Source of the DNA: Moheibacter lacus
Lineage (GTDB): Bacteria > Bacteroidota > Bacteroidia > Flavobacteriales > Weeksellaceae
Assembly (NCBI RefSeq): GCF_014042165.1
Contig: NZ_JACDZE010000001.1
Location: 1,138,595 to 1,202,594 of the forward strand
Direction: 5' to 3'
Length of the DNA: 64,000 nt
Below are positions 27,614-37,047 of this stretch, in pieces. The position numbers and the translations under genes were made by a program. How positions within the stretch are numbered: position 1 is the first letter of the stretch; each line of letters begins with the position of its first letter. Below the pieces are notes generated by a model. It was given only the letters and a program-made list of their open reading frames with translations. It searched no databases and had not been told where the DNA came from.

Positions 27614-29010
27614 TTGATTTGATTTGAAATATCTTTTCTGAAATCTAATCTACATTTTATTAATAATATAAGACAAAGCCAAAATCCATATTGTTTAAAG
27701 TGGTCAACTTGTAACCAATTTATTGATAGTCCAATAAATGAAAGTAGTAAAATTACACCTATGAATCGATATTGATTAGAAGAAAATTTCCAGTATAGGA
27801 GAGAGTAGTATATCGTTAAGAATAAGAGGCTTAACCAAATAATTATTCCAATTAGACCTAATTCTGCTATTACACGTATGTGAAAATTATAGATTGGAGG
27901 AAAGGATTTGAGATTTTGATTTTTGTAAAATAGATCATATTCATAATTATTTACAGTAGCCCAATAGGGGTAATGATCTCTTGAATGATAGGTTAGCTGC
28001 CCTATTCCTACTCCGGTGATTGGATTTTCTTTAAATACCTGTATAGCAGCGTATTGCATGCCGAATCTTGACTTGTTTGATACATTTTTTGTTAGGTTTT
28101 TGGAGAAATTTATGCGATCTGTTTTTTCATAAAAGGTATTAATTATTTGCTCAGACTTAAACAATGTAAGGAGGAAGATCAAAACTACTCCATATTTTAA
28201 AATTCTGATCGTGCCTGCTCTAAACCTAATATCATATATGAAAAGGAATAATAGTACTAATAATTGCACTGATATAATAATTAGTGCCGACCTAGAATCT
28301 GAAAAGAATAATAAAACTAAGATGACCCCTAAAGGGATATATTTATATACCTTTTTTTCAGTAAATATATAACTAACCATCCATGGCAGGATTGTGAGTA
28401 AATATGTGCCCAAAGCAGGGATTTCAAATGTAATTGATGAAATTCCAAGTCTTCTTCCTATGCTTAAACTGGTGTTAACAAAAGGGAATATATCAAATGA
28501 TTCTAATACAGGAATTAGGAAACTCATTCCAAAGAAAACAATGGCTATTTCTATAAAACCATATACTGATACAAAAATGAAACTAAAGAGAAAAATTTTC
28601 CGAATGAAAAGAAATATATTCATGACAGAGTAGTTCTTTATCACATTCCAAAATAATATCGTGAAGATTACAGCAGAAATTAACATGGAAATACTCTGTC
28701 TTATATATCTGCTTATCCCGGAAGTGTGTTTGAAATAACTGGTAGAAATCGTCTCGAAATTGATTAATGCTGATAAAACCGTCCAGAGAATAAAACAAAT
28801 TAATAGGATAGACAAAGAGTTTCTGTATGGAAAACTAAATTTTCCCTTTATGCCACTTTCTATAATTACAAAAACAAATCCTATCAAAAAGAAATAAGTT
28901 GCCGACTCATCGCTATATTCACCCAGAAAAGACATTCCTTCAAATTCATTAAAAGGAATAAAAAACACCCCTAGTGCAAATAATATTGTATATATTTTAC
29001 GAAGTGACAA
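27610..29010 (-). CDS. O-antigen ligase/polymerase family membrane protein
   Basis: A 466-residue polytopic protein whose large loop has the ligase-family motif GVGIGQLTYHSRDHYPYW followed by NFHIRVIAELGLIGIIIWL, both typical of Wzy_C/WaaL proteins. It overlaps the downstream GT2 gene by 4 bp. With the protein at 25513-26727 it forms the polymerase/ligase pair of the locus; which is which is undetermined. Confidence 0.85.
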   Translation of the reverse strand: MSLRKIYTILFALGVFFIPFNEFEGMSFLGEYSDESATYFFLIGFVFVIIESGIKGKFSFPYRNSLSILLICFILWTVLSALINFETISTSYFKHTSGISRYIRQSISMLISAVIFTILFWNVIKNYSVMNIFLFIRKIFLFSFIFVSVYGFIEIAIVFFGMSFLIPVLESFDIFPFVNTSLSIGRRLGISSITFEIPALGTYLLTILPWMVSYIFTEKKVYKYIPLGVILVLLFFSDSRSALIIISVQLLVLLFLFIYDIRFRAGTIRILKYGVVLIFLLTLFKSEQIINTFYEKTDRINFSKNLTKNVSNKSRFGMQYAAIQVFKENPITGVGIGQLTYHSRDHYPYWATVNNYEYDLFYKNQNLKSFPPIYNFHIRVIAELGLIGIIIWLSLLFLTIYYSLLYWKFSSNQYRFIGVILLLSFIGLSINWLQVDHFKQYGFWLCLILLIKCRLDFRKDISNQIK

Positions 29011-29059
29011 ATCAGGTGAATTTATGACATATAGAGAATTTATTTAAGCATCTTTAGTT

Positions 29060-29983
29060 TTATGCTTTTTGGTATTCCTTCGTCTTGTATTTAATAAAAA
29101 GGACCTTAAGTAAAGCTACAAATAGGAAAATTCCAAATAAAATAATTGGTAATAAAATGGTTTTAGGAAGTTTATTTACTTCAATATTTGGAAAAATAGC
29201 CGCATCATAAATGACCTTAGTTTGTTCTAGTTTTTGAAGATTTAATTTTCCTAAATCTCTTATTAATATTTTTTTACCAGTTATCAAATCATTTAAATCA
29301 GCATACATCTCTATATTCATATCAGAGCTGTTTACAGATGGAGAACTTATTTTTTGTAAAATCCTATTCACTTCAGTAACAGAAGAATCTATCTCTGCAA
29401 TTTCTTTTTCTATGTTTTTCTGTTCAACTTTCTGACGTTCTATGTAATATTTTTCCTGATTGATGTTGGTAATAAAATCATTTACGATTTTACGATCCAA
29501 ATCTTTGCCTTTTGTAGTTAATGTAATTAAATGATATTTATATAATTTCTCAACATTTGAACCTTCTTCATAATTTTTTAATTCAATATTGTTTTCACTC
29601 AAATATTTGGCAATTTCCAAATTATTATTGCCATCATTTATGAATTGGTATATATCAACAACCGGCTTGATCTCTACAGTAGAAATTGGACCTTCTTCAA
29701 ATTTCTTGTTTTCAATCTCACTATACAAATAATTTAAACTACCAAAATTAGGAATTACGATTATCTCTTGCTTATAGGTTTTTTCCATGATTTTATCTAA
29801 AAAGTAACCTGAAATAGCTCCAAGAATAATTAAAATAGAAATTATGATGATGTTTCTTGTTAAAAATCTAAAAAATTTATAAATCGAATATCCTAAATGG
29901 TCAATAAAATGGATAGACTTTTTAGTTAAATATGATAAATCTATTTCTTGAGAATCTGAGTTTTGGTGAGAATTTGTAGTCAT
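29060..29983 (-). CDS. Wzz-like polysaccharide chain-length determinant / Lps biosynthesis protein
   Basis: I place the start at the ATG at 29983 (MTTNSHQNSD), giving 307 residues; a longer frame reaching 30241 runs through the end of rfbD and is not credible. The protein has an N-terminal transmembrane helix (IIIISILIILGAISGYFL), a periplasmic helical domain with coiled-coil content, and a second helix near the C-terminus (PIILFGIFLFVALLKVLFI), the Wzz topology. It should set polymer chain length together with the Wzy-like protein. Confidence 0.8.
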   Translation of the reverse strand: MTTNSHQNSDSQEIDLSYLTKKSIHFIDHLGYSIYKFFRFLTRNIIIISILIILGAISGYFLDKIMEKTYKQEIIVIPNFGSLNYLYSEIENKKFEEGPISTVEIKPVVDIYQFINDGNNNLEIAKYLSENNIELKNYEEGSNVEKLYKYHLITLTTKGKDLDRKIVNDFITNINQEKYYIERQKVEQKNIEKEIAEIDSSVTEVNRILQKISSPSVNSSDMNIEMYADLNDLITGKKILIRDLGKLNLQKLEQTKVIYDAAIFPNIEVNKLPKTILLPIILFGIFLFVALLKVLFIKYKTKEYQKA

Positions 29984-30059
29984 CTTAATTAATATTACAA
30001 GTTGGGCAAATATAACAGAATTATCATTATCAAAAAAAAGAGGGAATTCCTTTGATAGC

Positions 30060-30842
30060 CTAATCCCCCAGCACACTCCACATCGGCCTTCTAGCCGGTG
30101 TCGGATATTCAGATGTAGGAATTGGGTTGATTTGGGTGGTGAAGCCGTTTTCTTTGGCGATTTTTTGTGCAAATTCAAACCAAGACATTTGGTCAGGGCC
30201 TGAAAAATGATGGATGCCGTAGTTATGATTTTCCGATACAATCAAGTCATATAGGTATTGCGCCAAATCACGTGCATCTGTCGGTTTTCCGATTTGATCG
30301 GCTACGATGTTGAGTTCATCTTTTTCCGCCATCAATCGGAGCATGGTTGTATAAAAATTTTTGCCATAAGGCGAATACACCCAAGAAGTCCTGATGACAA
30401 AAGTTCTGGGGTTTAATTCTAGTGCCCATCGTTCTCCTTCCAATTTTGATTTGCCATAAACGTTAATCGGATTCGGTTTATCTTCTGGTAAATAAGGTTC
30501 TCGGCTTTTTCCGTCAAAGACATAATCGGTCGAAATATGGAAAAGTGTAGCACCTTGTTCGGCACATTCTTCTGCCAAGTATTTCACCGCATCAGCATTG
30601 GCTTTAAAAGCCAATTCGGCTTCATTTTCTGCCAAATCCACAGCCGTATAAGCTGCACAATTCACACAAAAATCGATTTGATTGGAAAAGAAAAAAGTTT
30701 CGACCAATTCTTTTCTGGAAACATCCAATTGGCTTCGATCCAAAAATAGAAATTGATAGTTAGAGGTAGGATTTTCTGTTACAACATCCTGAAGACATTT
30801 TGCCAATTGACCATTGGCACCCGTTACCAAAACCTTTTTCAT
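30060..30842 (-). CDS. rfbD: dTDP-4-dehydrorhamnose reductase, C-terminally short
   Basis: RfbD reduces dTDP-4-keto-L-rhamnose to dTDP-L-rhamnose. The N-terminal NAD(P) loop VTGANGQLAKCL, the STDYVFDG motif and the catalytic YGKSKLEGE (Tyr-x3-Lys) are intact. The 260-residue protein ends ARRPMWSVLGD, whereas family members usually continue for some 20-25 residues after this point with a final helix. The end abuts the junction with the Wzz-like gene, so the tail may have been lost by recombination. The start overlaps rfbC by 4 bp. Confidence 0.9.
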   Translation of the reverse strand: MKKVLVTGANGQLAKCLQDVVTENPTSNYQFLFLDRSQLDVSRKELVETFFFSNQIDFCVNCAAYTAVDLAENEAELAFKANADAVKYLAEECAEQGATLFHISTDYVFDGKSREPYLPEDKPNPINVYGKSKLEGERWALELNPRTFVIRTSWVYSPYGKNFYTTMLRLMAEKDELNIVADQIGKPTDARDLAQYLYDLIVSENHNYGIHHFSGPDQMSWFEFAQKIAKENGFTTQINPIPTSEYPTPARRPMWSVLGD

Positions 30843-31393
30843 AGAGATACAGGCGTTAGTTCACGAAATGATTTGGCATGTCGGTCTTTTTCCGAAAGAA
30901 GCATATCCGAACTCGGAATTTGCCAATCGATTTGTAAATCCATGTCCAAAGGATTTACACCATCTTCTGAGGCTTTGTTATAAAAAGCATCACATTTATA
31001 ATAAACGACCGCTTCATCGCTTAAAACGGAGAAGCCATGTAGGAATCCGGTTGGGATGAAGAGTTGTTTTTTATTTTCATCGCTGAGTTCAACCGCAATG
31101 GATTGACCATAAGTAGGTGAATCTTTTCTGACGTCCACCGCTATGTCCAAAATCTTTCCGGAAAGGACACGGACGAGTTTGGCTTGTGCAAATTCTCCTC
31201 TTTGCAAATGAAGACCACGCACGACACCATATTTGGATTTGGACTCGTTGTCTTGTACAAATTGGATGTCGATTCCGGTGTTTTCTTGAAACTTTTTTAA
31301 GTGGTAACTTTCGTAGAAATATCCACGTTCATCAGCAAAAAGTTGAGGTTCTATCTCAAAACAGCCTTTTAATATGGTTTCTTTAAACTTCAT
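30839..31393 (-). CDS. rfbC: dTDP-4-dehydrorhamnose 3,5-epimerase
   Basis: RfbC epimerises dTDP-4-keto-6-deoxyglucose in dTDP-L-rhamnose synthesis. The 184-residue cupin has the signature FYESYHLKKFQENTGID, KYGVVRGLHLQRGEFAQAKLVRVLSGKILDIAVDVR with catalytic His, and FIPTGFLHGFSVLSDEA. It lies directly upstream of rfbD with a 4-bp overlap. rfbA and rfbB are not in the window. Confidence 0.96.
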   Translation of the reverse strand: MKFKETILKGCFEIEPQLFADERGYFYESYHLKKFQENTGIDIQFVQDNESKSKYGVVRGLHLQRGEFAQAKLVRVLSGKILDIAVDVRKDSPTYGQSIAVELSDENKKQLFIPTGFLHGFSVLSDEAVVYYKCDAFYNKASEDGVNPLDMDLQIDWQIPSSDMLLSEKDRHAKSFRELTPVSL

Positions 31394-31422
31394 TTTTTGA
31401 TTTAAAGTTCGAATTTAAAAAG

Positions 31423-31457
31423 AAAAAGCCGTTTTGTAGATACAAAAACGGCTTTTT
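31423..31457 (-). terminator. Strong intrinsic terminator between ompH and rfbC
   Basis: On the plus strand AAAAAGCCGTTTTGTA (31423-31438) pairs with TACAAAAACGGCTTTTT (31441-31457) with a single bulge and a two-base loop. It ends the bamA-ompH operon on the minus strand before the polysaccharide locus. Confidence 0.85.
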
Positions 31458-31477
31458 AAGTTTGAATTAAAATGAAT

Positions 31478-31996
31478 TTATTTAATTCCTAAATCTTTTT
31501 TCACATCTGCAGTGATATCGGTTCCGTTTGAATAAAGCAAGATGGATTTTTCCATTACATATTTTAAACCTTTTGCAGCAGCAACTTTGTTAATAGAAGC
31601 TTTTACTTTGTCTTCAATTGGTTTTAATAATGTGTTTTCTTTTTCGCCCAATTCTTTTGCAGCAGCTTGCTGATAAGTAACCAATGCTTGTTGCTTAGTC
31701 ATGTAATCTTTTTGTTTGGCTTCCAATTCTGTCATCATTCCTTGAATCTCAGCTTGAGATTTTCCTTCTGTTTTAGACTGAACTTCAGTTTCGATTGCTA
31801 GAAGCGCATCTTGCTGTTTTTTGATTTCAGCTTGGTGCTTTTGTACCAAAGCATCTAACTGCGCATCAGCAGAAGTTTTTTCAGGGAAAGAGGAAAGTAC
31901 TTCTTCTACGTTTACTACGCCGAAATCCTGTGCAGAAACTGCAAAGCTTCCCAATAATATAAAGCTAAATGCTACAAATAATTTCAAATTTTTCAT
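31478..31996 (-). CDS. OmpH/Skp family periplasmic chaperone
   Basis: A 172-residue protein with a signal peptide (MKNLKLFVAFSFILLGSFAVSAQ) and a long alpha-helical, Lys/Gln/Glu-rich centre (coiled-coil tentacles) between FGVVNVEEVLSSFPE and KGLKYVMEKSILLYSNGTDITADV, both hallmark ends of OmpH/Skp. It should hold outer-membrane proteins for delivery to BamA. It is the second of two tandem paralogues after bamA. Confidence 0.92.
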   Translation of the reverse strand: MKNLKLFVAFSFILLGSFAVSAQDFGVVNVEEVLSSFPEKTSADAQLDALVQKHQAEIKKQQDALLAIETEVQSKTEGKSQAEIQGMMTELEAKQKDYMTKQQALVTYQQAAAKELGEKENTLLKPIEDKVKASINKVAAAKGLKYVMEKSILLYSNGTDITADVKKDLGIK

Positions 31997-32021
31997 TTCA
32001 GTTATTATTAATTTTAAGTGT

Positions 32022-32672
32022 TTATTTTTTTAAATTGTTTGAATTGCTTTTTGAACTTCCAGATCGGGAAGTGCTTTTTCCAGACGAATTTGATTTTTTA
32101 GTCGAATTACTTGTCCTACCGTTTGAACTATTTGAACTGTTTCCTTTGCTTGGCTTTTCAACTGCATTTGGGTTCAATAATAATAGTACTTCGCGGCTGA
32201 TGTCAAATTTTGGGTCTGTATATACCATGATCAAATCACTTCCTTTGTCAAAAATGAAACCATAGTTTCTTTTTTTTGCAACTTCATCAACAGCAACATA
32301 GATTTGATCCTGAATCGGTTTTACGAGTGATTTTCTCAATTTGATCAAATCGCCATCTTGACCATATCTTTTTTCTTGAATTTGTTTGATCTCACGAAAT
32401 TCACGGTCTATTTCTTCTTGTTCTTTTCTGATTTGATCTTCTGTCAAAAGGACTTTTTCATTCAAGAAATCAGCTTGTCTTTTGTTGGCATTGTTCTGAC
32501 GATTTTGAATTTCTTTGTTCCATTGTTCAGTTTGCGTTTTCAGCATTTGTTGTGCATCATTATAAGATGGAAGATTTTCCAAAATATAATCCGTGTCCAC
32601 ATATCCAAATCGTTGCGCCGACAAAGAAACTGTTGCTCCAAAAATTAAAATTGTCAATAATAAATTTTTCAT
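32022..32672 (-). CDS. OmpH/Skp family periplasmic chaperone with Ser/Lys/Asn-rich tail
   Basis: The 216-residue protein has a signal peptide (ending LSAQ) and the OmpH pattern RFGYVDTDYILENLPSYNDAQQML ... helical region ... RNYGFIFDKGSDLIMVYTDPKFDISREVL. Unlike its neighbour it carries a low-complexity tail of about 45 residues rich in Ser, Asn, Lys and Gly. It follows bamA in the same transcript, fitting a role in outer-membrane protein assembly. Confidence 0.9.
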   Translation of the reverse strand: MKNLLLTILIFGATVSLSAQRFGYVDTDYILENLPSYNDAQQMLKTQTEQWNKEIQNRQNNANKRQADFLNEKVLLTEDQIRKEQEEIDREFREIKQIQEKRYGQDGDLIKLRKSLVKPIQDQIYVAVDEVAKKRNYGFIFDKGSDLIMVYTDPKFDISREVLLLLNPNAVEKPSKGNSSNSSNGRTSNSTKKSNSSGKSTSRSGSSKSNSNNLKK

Positions 32673-32728
32673 CGTGTTGTCGTTTTATCGAAAATTATGC
32701 CATAACAGATTTGGCAAAAATACGTTTT

Positions 32729-35287
32729 TTAAAATTGTTGTCCAATAATAAAGTGGGTTTGCCATCCTGACGGTTCGTTGGAGTACATGGTGTTATCAAA
32801 TCCATATCCAAAGTCAAATCCTAACATCCCAAATGCTGACATGAATATACGGACACCTACTCCCGCAGACCTTTTTAACTCAAATGGTTTGAAATCTTTG
32901 GTGTCTAACCAAGTGTTTCCGGCCTCAGCAAATCCGAGTGCAAAGATTTTGGCTTGTTGACCCATCGTGATCGGATAACGCAATTCCAAAGTAAATTTGT
33001 CATAAACACTACCACCACCGGTCGGTGTGATGTCGTCTGCGGTTCCTCCGGACTGAGTCGAATCATCGTATCCACGCAATGGCACGATTTCACGACCATC
33101 AAATCGGTTCCCCATCAAACCTGTTCCACCTAAATAAAATCTCTCAAATGGAATGGTTCCGACTTCACTGTTGTAACTTCCTAAATACCCAAATTCACCT
33201 CCGATTTTTAAGACCATTTTACCGGCCAATTCTTTGTACCAATAAGCGCGTGCTTTAACTTTGTAATATTCCAACCACTCAAATTTTTCTACATCTTCCA
33301 AAGTCGAATAATCTTTCCCATTCAATAAAGAATAAGGAGGTGTTACGGTCAAGGAAACACTCATGTCCGATCCGTTTTGTGGGAAAATCGGATCTGGTCC
33401 GGAAGAATTTCGGGTCAAACCTATAGTGTAATTAAAGTTATTGGAAGATCCGTTTTCATATTGCAAATCACCTACGGTCAATGCATAATTGTCAAAATTA
33501 TAACGTTGATAAGAAAGAGAATGTGAAAGTCTGAACCAGTCGTCCGGCCAGGTCAATAATTTGCTTAAACCTACCGTCGCACCGATGATATTCAGCGCTG
33601 CTTCTTGACCATAAACATCACGATAATTGTATCGAGAATAATAAACTGAGGTAGAAAGTGCAGTAGGTCTTTTTCCTCCGATCCATGGTTCTGTAAAGGA
33701 AACACTAAAGTTTTGGTAACCACGTCCGGCTTGTGCTCTTAGAGACAAGGACTGTCCATCTCCCATAGGAACTGGCTTCCAAGCGTCTTTATTGAAGAGA
33801 TTTCGTACCGAGAAATTCCCAAATGTTAATCCGAGTGTACCCAAAAAGGTTCCGGCTCCATAACCTCCTTGTAGTTCTACTTGACTGGAACTTTTATGTA
33901 CCAACTCCCAATTTAAGTTAACAGAATTGGTTTCTGGGTCTGGCTGGATATCAGGATTGATTTGAGTTGGCTCAAAATAGCCTAAAGCTGCCAATTCATA
34001 TAAAGTCCTTTTGATTTCGGTTTTGGAAAATAAATCACCCGGTTTTGTTCTTAATTCTCTTGCGATAACATGGTCATAAGTCACATCGTTTCCGCTAAAT
34101 GTAACACGGTTATAAGAAGCAGGTTCACCTTCTATGATTTTGATTTCCAAATCGATGGTGTCATTTTTTACGTTTTTCTCTATCGGAATCATTTGTGAGA
34201 ACAAATATCCGCGGTCCATGTACATCGTAGAAATATCATCATCTTTTTCAGATCCACTGATTTTTTTCTGAATCCCAACCGCATCATATCGATCTCCTTT
34301 TTGGTAAGCAAATTTTCTTTCCAAAATCTCCGTTGGGAAAACGGAATTTCCGGTAAAAGTTACATCACCCAAATAGTAAGGCTTTCCTTCTTCCACTTCT
34401 ATTTTGATGGCGATATTATTGGGGTCAACTTTAATCACGGTATCAGAGATGATTTTGGCATCACGGAATCCGATGGATTTGTATTCCTCGATGACATTTT
34501 TTAAATCTTCGCGGTATTTGGTAGGATTGAATTTCGAACTTTTGAAGAAATTGATGGATTTTTTCTTGGTACCTTTCATCGCTTTTCTTCTCAATTGACC
34601 ATCACGAAGCTCATTGTTTCCTTCAAAATCGATGCTTTTGATTCTAACTCTTTCGCCTTTGTCTACATTGATTTCCAAATCAATTTTGGAGGCATCTTCT
34701 TCTTTTTTCTTTTCGATAAAATCTACTTTGGCCTCAGGATATCCTTTTTCCAGATAATGACCTTTGATGGAATTCCTGATTTGATTTTTCAAATTACTGG
34801 TGATTTTCACACCCGGATCCAACTTATGTTCTTTGGTAAAATCTTCTCTTTTTCCTTTTTTGATGCCGTTAAATTTGGCTTCGACCAACTCAGGAAGCCC
34901 TACTAAATGTAAACGTAGATAGATTTTATCACTTTCGGTTTTGGAAACGTATAGATCCACATCAGAAAAAAGATTGGATTTCCATAGTTTCTTTAAGGCA
35001 TTGTTGATTTTTGTCCCTGGAATCTCCAGTTTCTCACCCAAACGCAAACCTGTAAAACGCATGATTTGGTTTTTGGTGAATTTACTTTCTCCACTGATCT
35101 CTAAATCGGCTAACATATATGTCTGCGGATTGGTATATCCGGCCTGTGAAATATCCTGACTGGGCACGGTAGGAAGTACCGGCATGGTTTCAGTTAATAT
35201 AGAATCTTTTTCTACTGTCAAGGAATCTTCCTGGGCATACAATATTCCACTCAAACTCAAAAGGATGATTGCATATAAGTTCCTCAT
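32729..35287 (-). CDS. bamA: Outer-membrane protein assembly factor BamA
   Basis: BamA inserts beta-barrel proteins in the outer membrane. Starting at the ATG at 35287 the protein has a proper signal peptide (MRNLYAIILLSLSGILYAQ) and about 852 residues; a frame extending to 35383 overlaps uppS and is unlikely. Several POTRA domains occupy the first half (for example YNRVTFSGNDVTYDHVIARELRTKPGDLFSKTEIKRT), followed by the 16-strand surface-antigen barrel with PFERFYLGGTGLMGNRFDGRE and C-terminal FIIGQQF. Confidence 0.95.
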   Translation of the reverse strand: MRNLYAIILLSLSGILYAQEDSLTVEKDSILTETMPVLPTVPSQDISQAGYTNPQTYMLADLEISGESKFTKNQIMRFTGLRLGEKLEIPGTKINNALKKLWKSNLFSDVDLYVSKTESDKIYLRLHLVGLPELVEAKFNGIKKGKREDFTKEHKLDPGVKITSNLKNQIRNSIKGHYLEKGYPEAKVDFIEKKKEEDASKIDLEINVDKGERVRIKSIDFEGNNELRDGQLRRKAMKGTKKKSINFFKSSKFNPTKYREDLKNVIEEYKSIGFRDAKIISDTVIKVDPNNIAIKIEVEEGKPYYLGDVTFTGNSVFPTEILERKFAYQKGDRYDAVGIQKKISGSEKDDDISTMYMDRGYLFSQMIPIEKNVKNDTIDLEIKIIEGEPASYNRVTFSGNDVTYDHVIARELRTKPGDLFSKTEIKRTLYELAALGYFEPTQINPDIQPDPETNSVNLNWELVHKSSSQVELQGGYGAGTFLGTLGLTFGNFSVRNLFNKDAWKPVPMGDGQSLSLRAQAGRGYQNFSVSFTEPWIGGKRPTALSTSVYYSRYNYRDVYGQEAALNIIGATVGLSKLLTWPDDWFRLSHSLSYQRYNFDNYALTVGDLQYENGSSNNFNYTIGLTRNSSGPDPIFPQNGSDMSVSLTVTPPYSLLNGKDYSTLEDVEKFEWLEYYKVKARAYWYKELAGKMVLKIGGEFGYLGSYNSEVGTIPFERFYLGGTGLMGNRFDGREIVPLRGYDDSTQSGGTADDITPTGGGSVYDKFTLELRYPITMGQQAKIFALGFAEAGNTWLDTKDFKPFELKRSAGVGVRIFMSAFGMLGFDFGYGFDNTMYSNEPSGWQTHFIIGQQF

Positions 35288-35312
35288 AATCACTTCTTTT
35301 CGCATAATTCTA

Positions 35313-36065
35313 TTACTCTGTTTTGATCTGTTCGCCAGTTTTACCAAATCGCCTTTCTCTTTTAGAAAAATTGGAAATGGCATCTAAGAAATGCTCTTTT
35401 CGGAAGTCGGGCCATAAAACGTCCGTAAAATACAATTCAGCATAAGCAATTTGCCACAAAAGGAAATTACTGATTCTGAATTCTCCGCTGGTGCGGATGA
35501 GCAAGTCTACTTGGGGTATGTTGTAGGTATATAAATTTTCTTCAAAAATACTGAAGTTGATGTCATTTGGGCTGAGTTCACCATCTTGAACTTTTTGTGC
35601 AATTTTTTGGGTTGCACGTAAAATTTCCGCTTGGGAACCATAATTTAAAGCAATGTTTAAAGTTGCTTTTTTATTGTCCTTGGTTAGATCTATTGCTTTT
35701 TGCAATGGTTTTTTTACATAGTCAGGCAAAGGTTCGGTTTCGCCAATGACCATCAATCTGATTCCTTTTTCATGCAATTCTTGGATTTCAGATGCAATGG
35801 TTTTGGAAAGCAATTTCATCAAAAAAGCAACTTCCAGTTTGGGACGGTTCCAGTTTTCAGTTGAAAAAGCAAATAAAGTCAAATAGGGAATGCCTAAATC
35901 TCCACAGCTTTCGATCGCCGAACGCACCGATTTGATCGCATTTTGATGACCAAAAGTTCTTTCCAACCCTTGATTTTTCGCCCAACGTCCGTTTCCATCC
36001 ATAATGATGGCGACATGTTGAGGTAAGTTATGGAGATCAATAGTATCTGTAATGGTTTGATTCAT
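35313..36065 (-). CDS. uppS: Isoprenyl transferase (undecaprenyl diphosphate synthase)
   Basis: UppS extends farnesyl diphosphate to the C55 carrier used by peptidoglycan and the polysaccharide locus nearby. The 250-residue protein has the catalytic start VAIIMDGNGRWAKNQGLERTFGH (Asp23), FAFSTENWNRP, and the C-terminal LLIRTSGEFRISNFLLWQIAYAELYFTDVLWPDF. It lies between DUF6089 and bamA in the usual flavobacterial order. Confidence 0.97.
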   Translation of the reverse strand: MNQTITDTIDLHNLPQHVAIIMDGNGRWAKNQGLERTFGHQNAIKSVRSAIESCGDLGIPYLTLFAFSTENWNRPKLEVAFLMKLLSKTIASEIQELHEKGIRLMVIGETEPLPDYVKKPLQKAIDLTKDNKKATLNIALNYGSQAEILRATQKIAQKVQDGELSPNDINFSIFEENLYTYNIPQVDLLIRTSGEFRISNFLLWQIAYAELYFTDVLWPDFRKEHFLDAISNFSKRERRFGKTGEQIKTE

Positions 36066-36073
36066 GTAGAGGA

Positions 36074-36907
36074 TTAATCACAATAACATGGAGGGCGTCC
36101 AAATGTGTAGGTTAGTGTAAGTCCGGTAAAGACATACCAGTCAGTATTGGACATGTTTCCAACTTGTCGGGATTTGATGATATTTGAATTTAAATCAGTC
36201 ACTTCCTGTTCATTTAGTCCTGGTTCTGAATTAAATGTAAAATCTTCAGTACTTGCAAAACTATGATCGAGATTGTCCGTTGAAGTATAGCGGAATCCTA
36301 CTTCTGCAGATACGACAAATTGACGGTATTTGTATTTGTAACCTGCTCCAAAAGGAAAGGTAAATTTCGTTTCTTTTTCTGTTCTGGTAGAGATATCAGT
36401 TGCCAAAGTTGGTGGGTCTAAAATCACACCGTTTTCATCTCTGGCAAATGTGTTTTCTACTGTGTAAAGTGCTTTGTCATAAAGAAATGCACCTACTCCT
36501 GCAAAAATATAGGGCGAATGTTTCTTTCCATGCTCATCGTTGATGTCAAAGAAATTGTATTCAAACACTAGTGAACCCTCGATTATATTGTTTTTGTAGG
36601 CGTAATCTCGCTGTTTTTTATATTGTTCCGGAGCGCTGGCATCTGCCCCAACTACGCGGCTGTAGATTCCATTAAAGCGCACACCCATATAAGGGTTGAA
36701 ATTAAAACGGTATAACGCTCCTACTGCAAAAGGAATTCTGTCGGCTAAAGATTCTGAACCATATGAAACCGGCATGGGATTGATATAATTGGATTTACCA
36801 ATGTCTCCGATCACATTTGCTCCTCCTGCAAATATTCCGATTTCATGTCTCTGTGCAATTGACAAAGAAAAAAATAGCCCGAGTGTTAAAATAAGTAGAT
36901 TCTTCAT
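36074..36907 (-). CDS. DUF6089-type outer-membrane beta-barrel protein
   Basis: A 277-residue protein with a signal peptide (FFSLSIAQ) and alternating beta-strand pattern (HEIGIFAGGANVIGDIGKSNYI, ALYRFNFNPYMGVRFNGIYSRV, YIFAGVGAFLYD) ending in an aromatic-rich strand with CYCD. It sits just upstream of uppS and bamA, where flavobacteria place the DUF6089 family. Probably an outer-membrane protein of unknown function. Confidence 0.82.
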   Translation of the reverse strand: MKNLLILTLGLFFSLSIAQRHEIGIFAGGANVIGDIGKSNYINPMPVSYGSESLADRIPFAVGALYRFNFNPYMGVRFNGIYSRVVGADASAPEQYKKQRDYAYKNNIIEGSLVFEYNFFDINDEHGKKHSPYIFAGVGAFLYDKALYTVENTFARDENGVILDPPTLATDISTRTEKETKFTFPFGAGYKYKYRQFVVSAEVGFRYTSTDNLDHSFASTEDFTFNSEPGLNEQEVTDLNSNIIKSRQVGNMSNTDWYVFTGLTLTYTFGRPPCYCD

Positions 36908-37047
36908 ATTTTAATTAAGAATAGATGTGCAAAAATTGAACGGAAAAATAACAAATTTGTTGCACATTTTTTCTAATAAGCGACAAATATAATCAAATAT
37001 GCTCGGCAGCTATATGCTTTAACAAAAATTATGAAAAAATTCTAATT

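Noticed and set aside
29984-30241. N-terminal extension of the Wzz-like gene into rfbD
   Set aside because: The extension is the rfbD 3' end in another frame and has no membrane-protein character; the ATG at 29983 fits the family.
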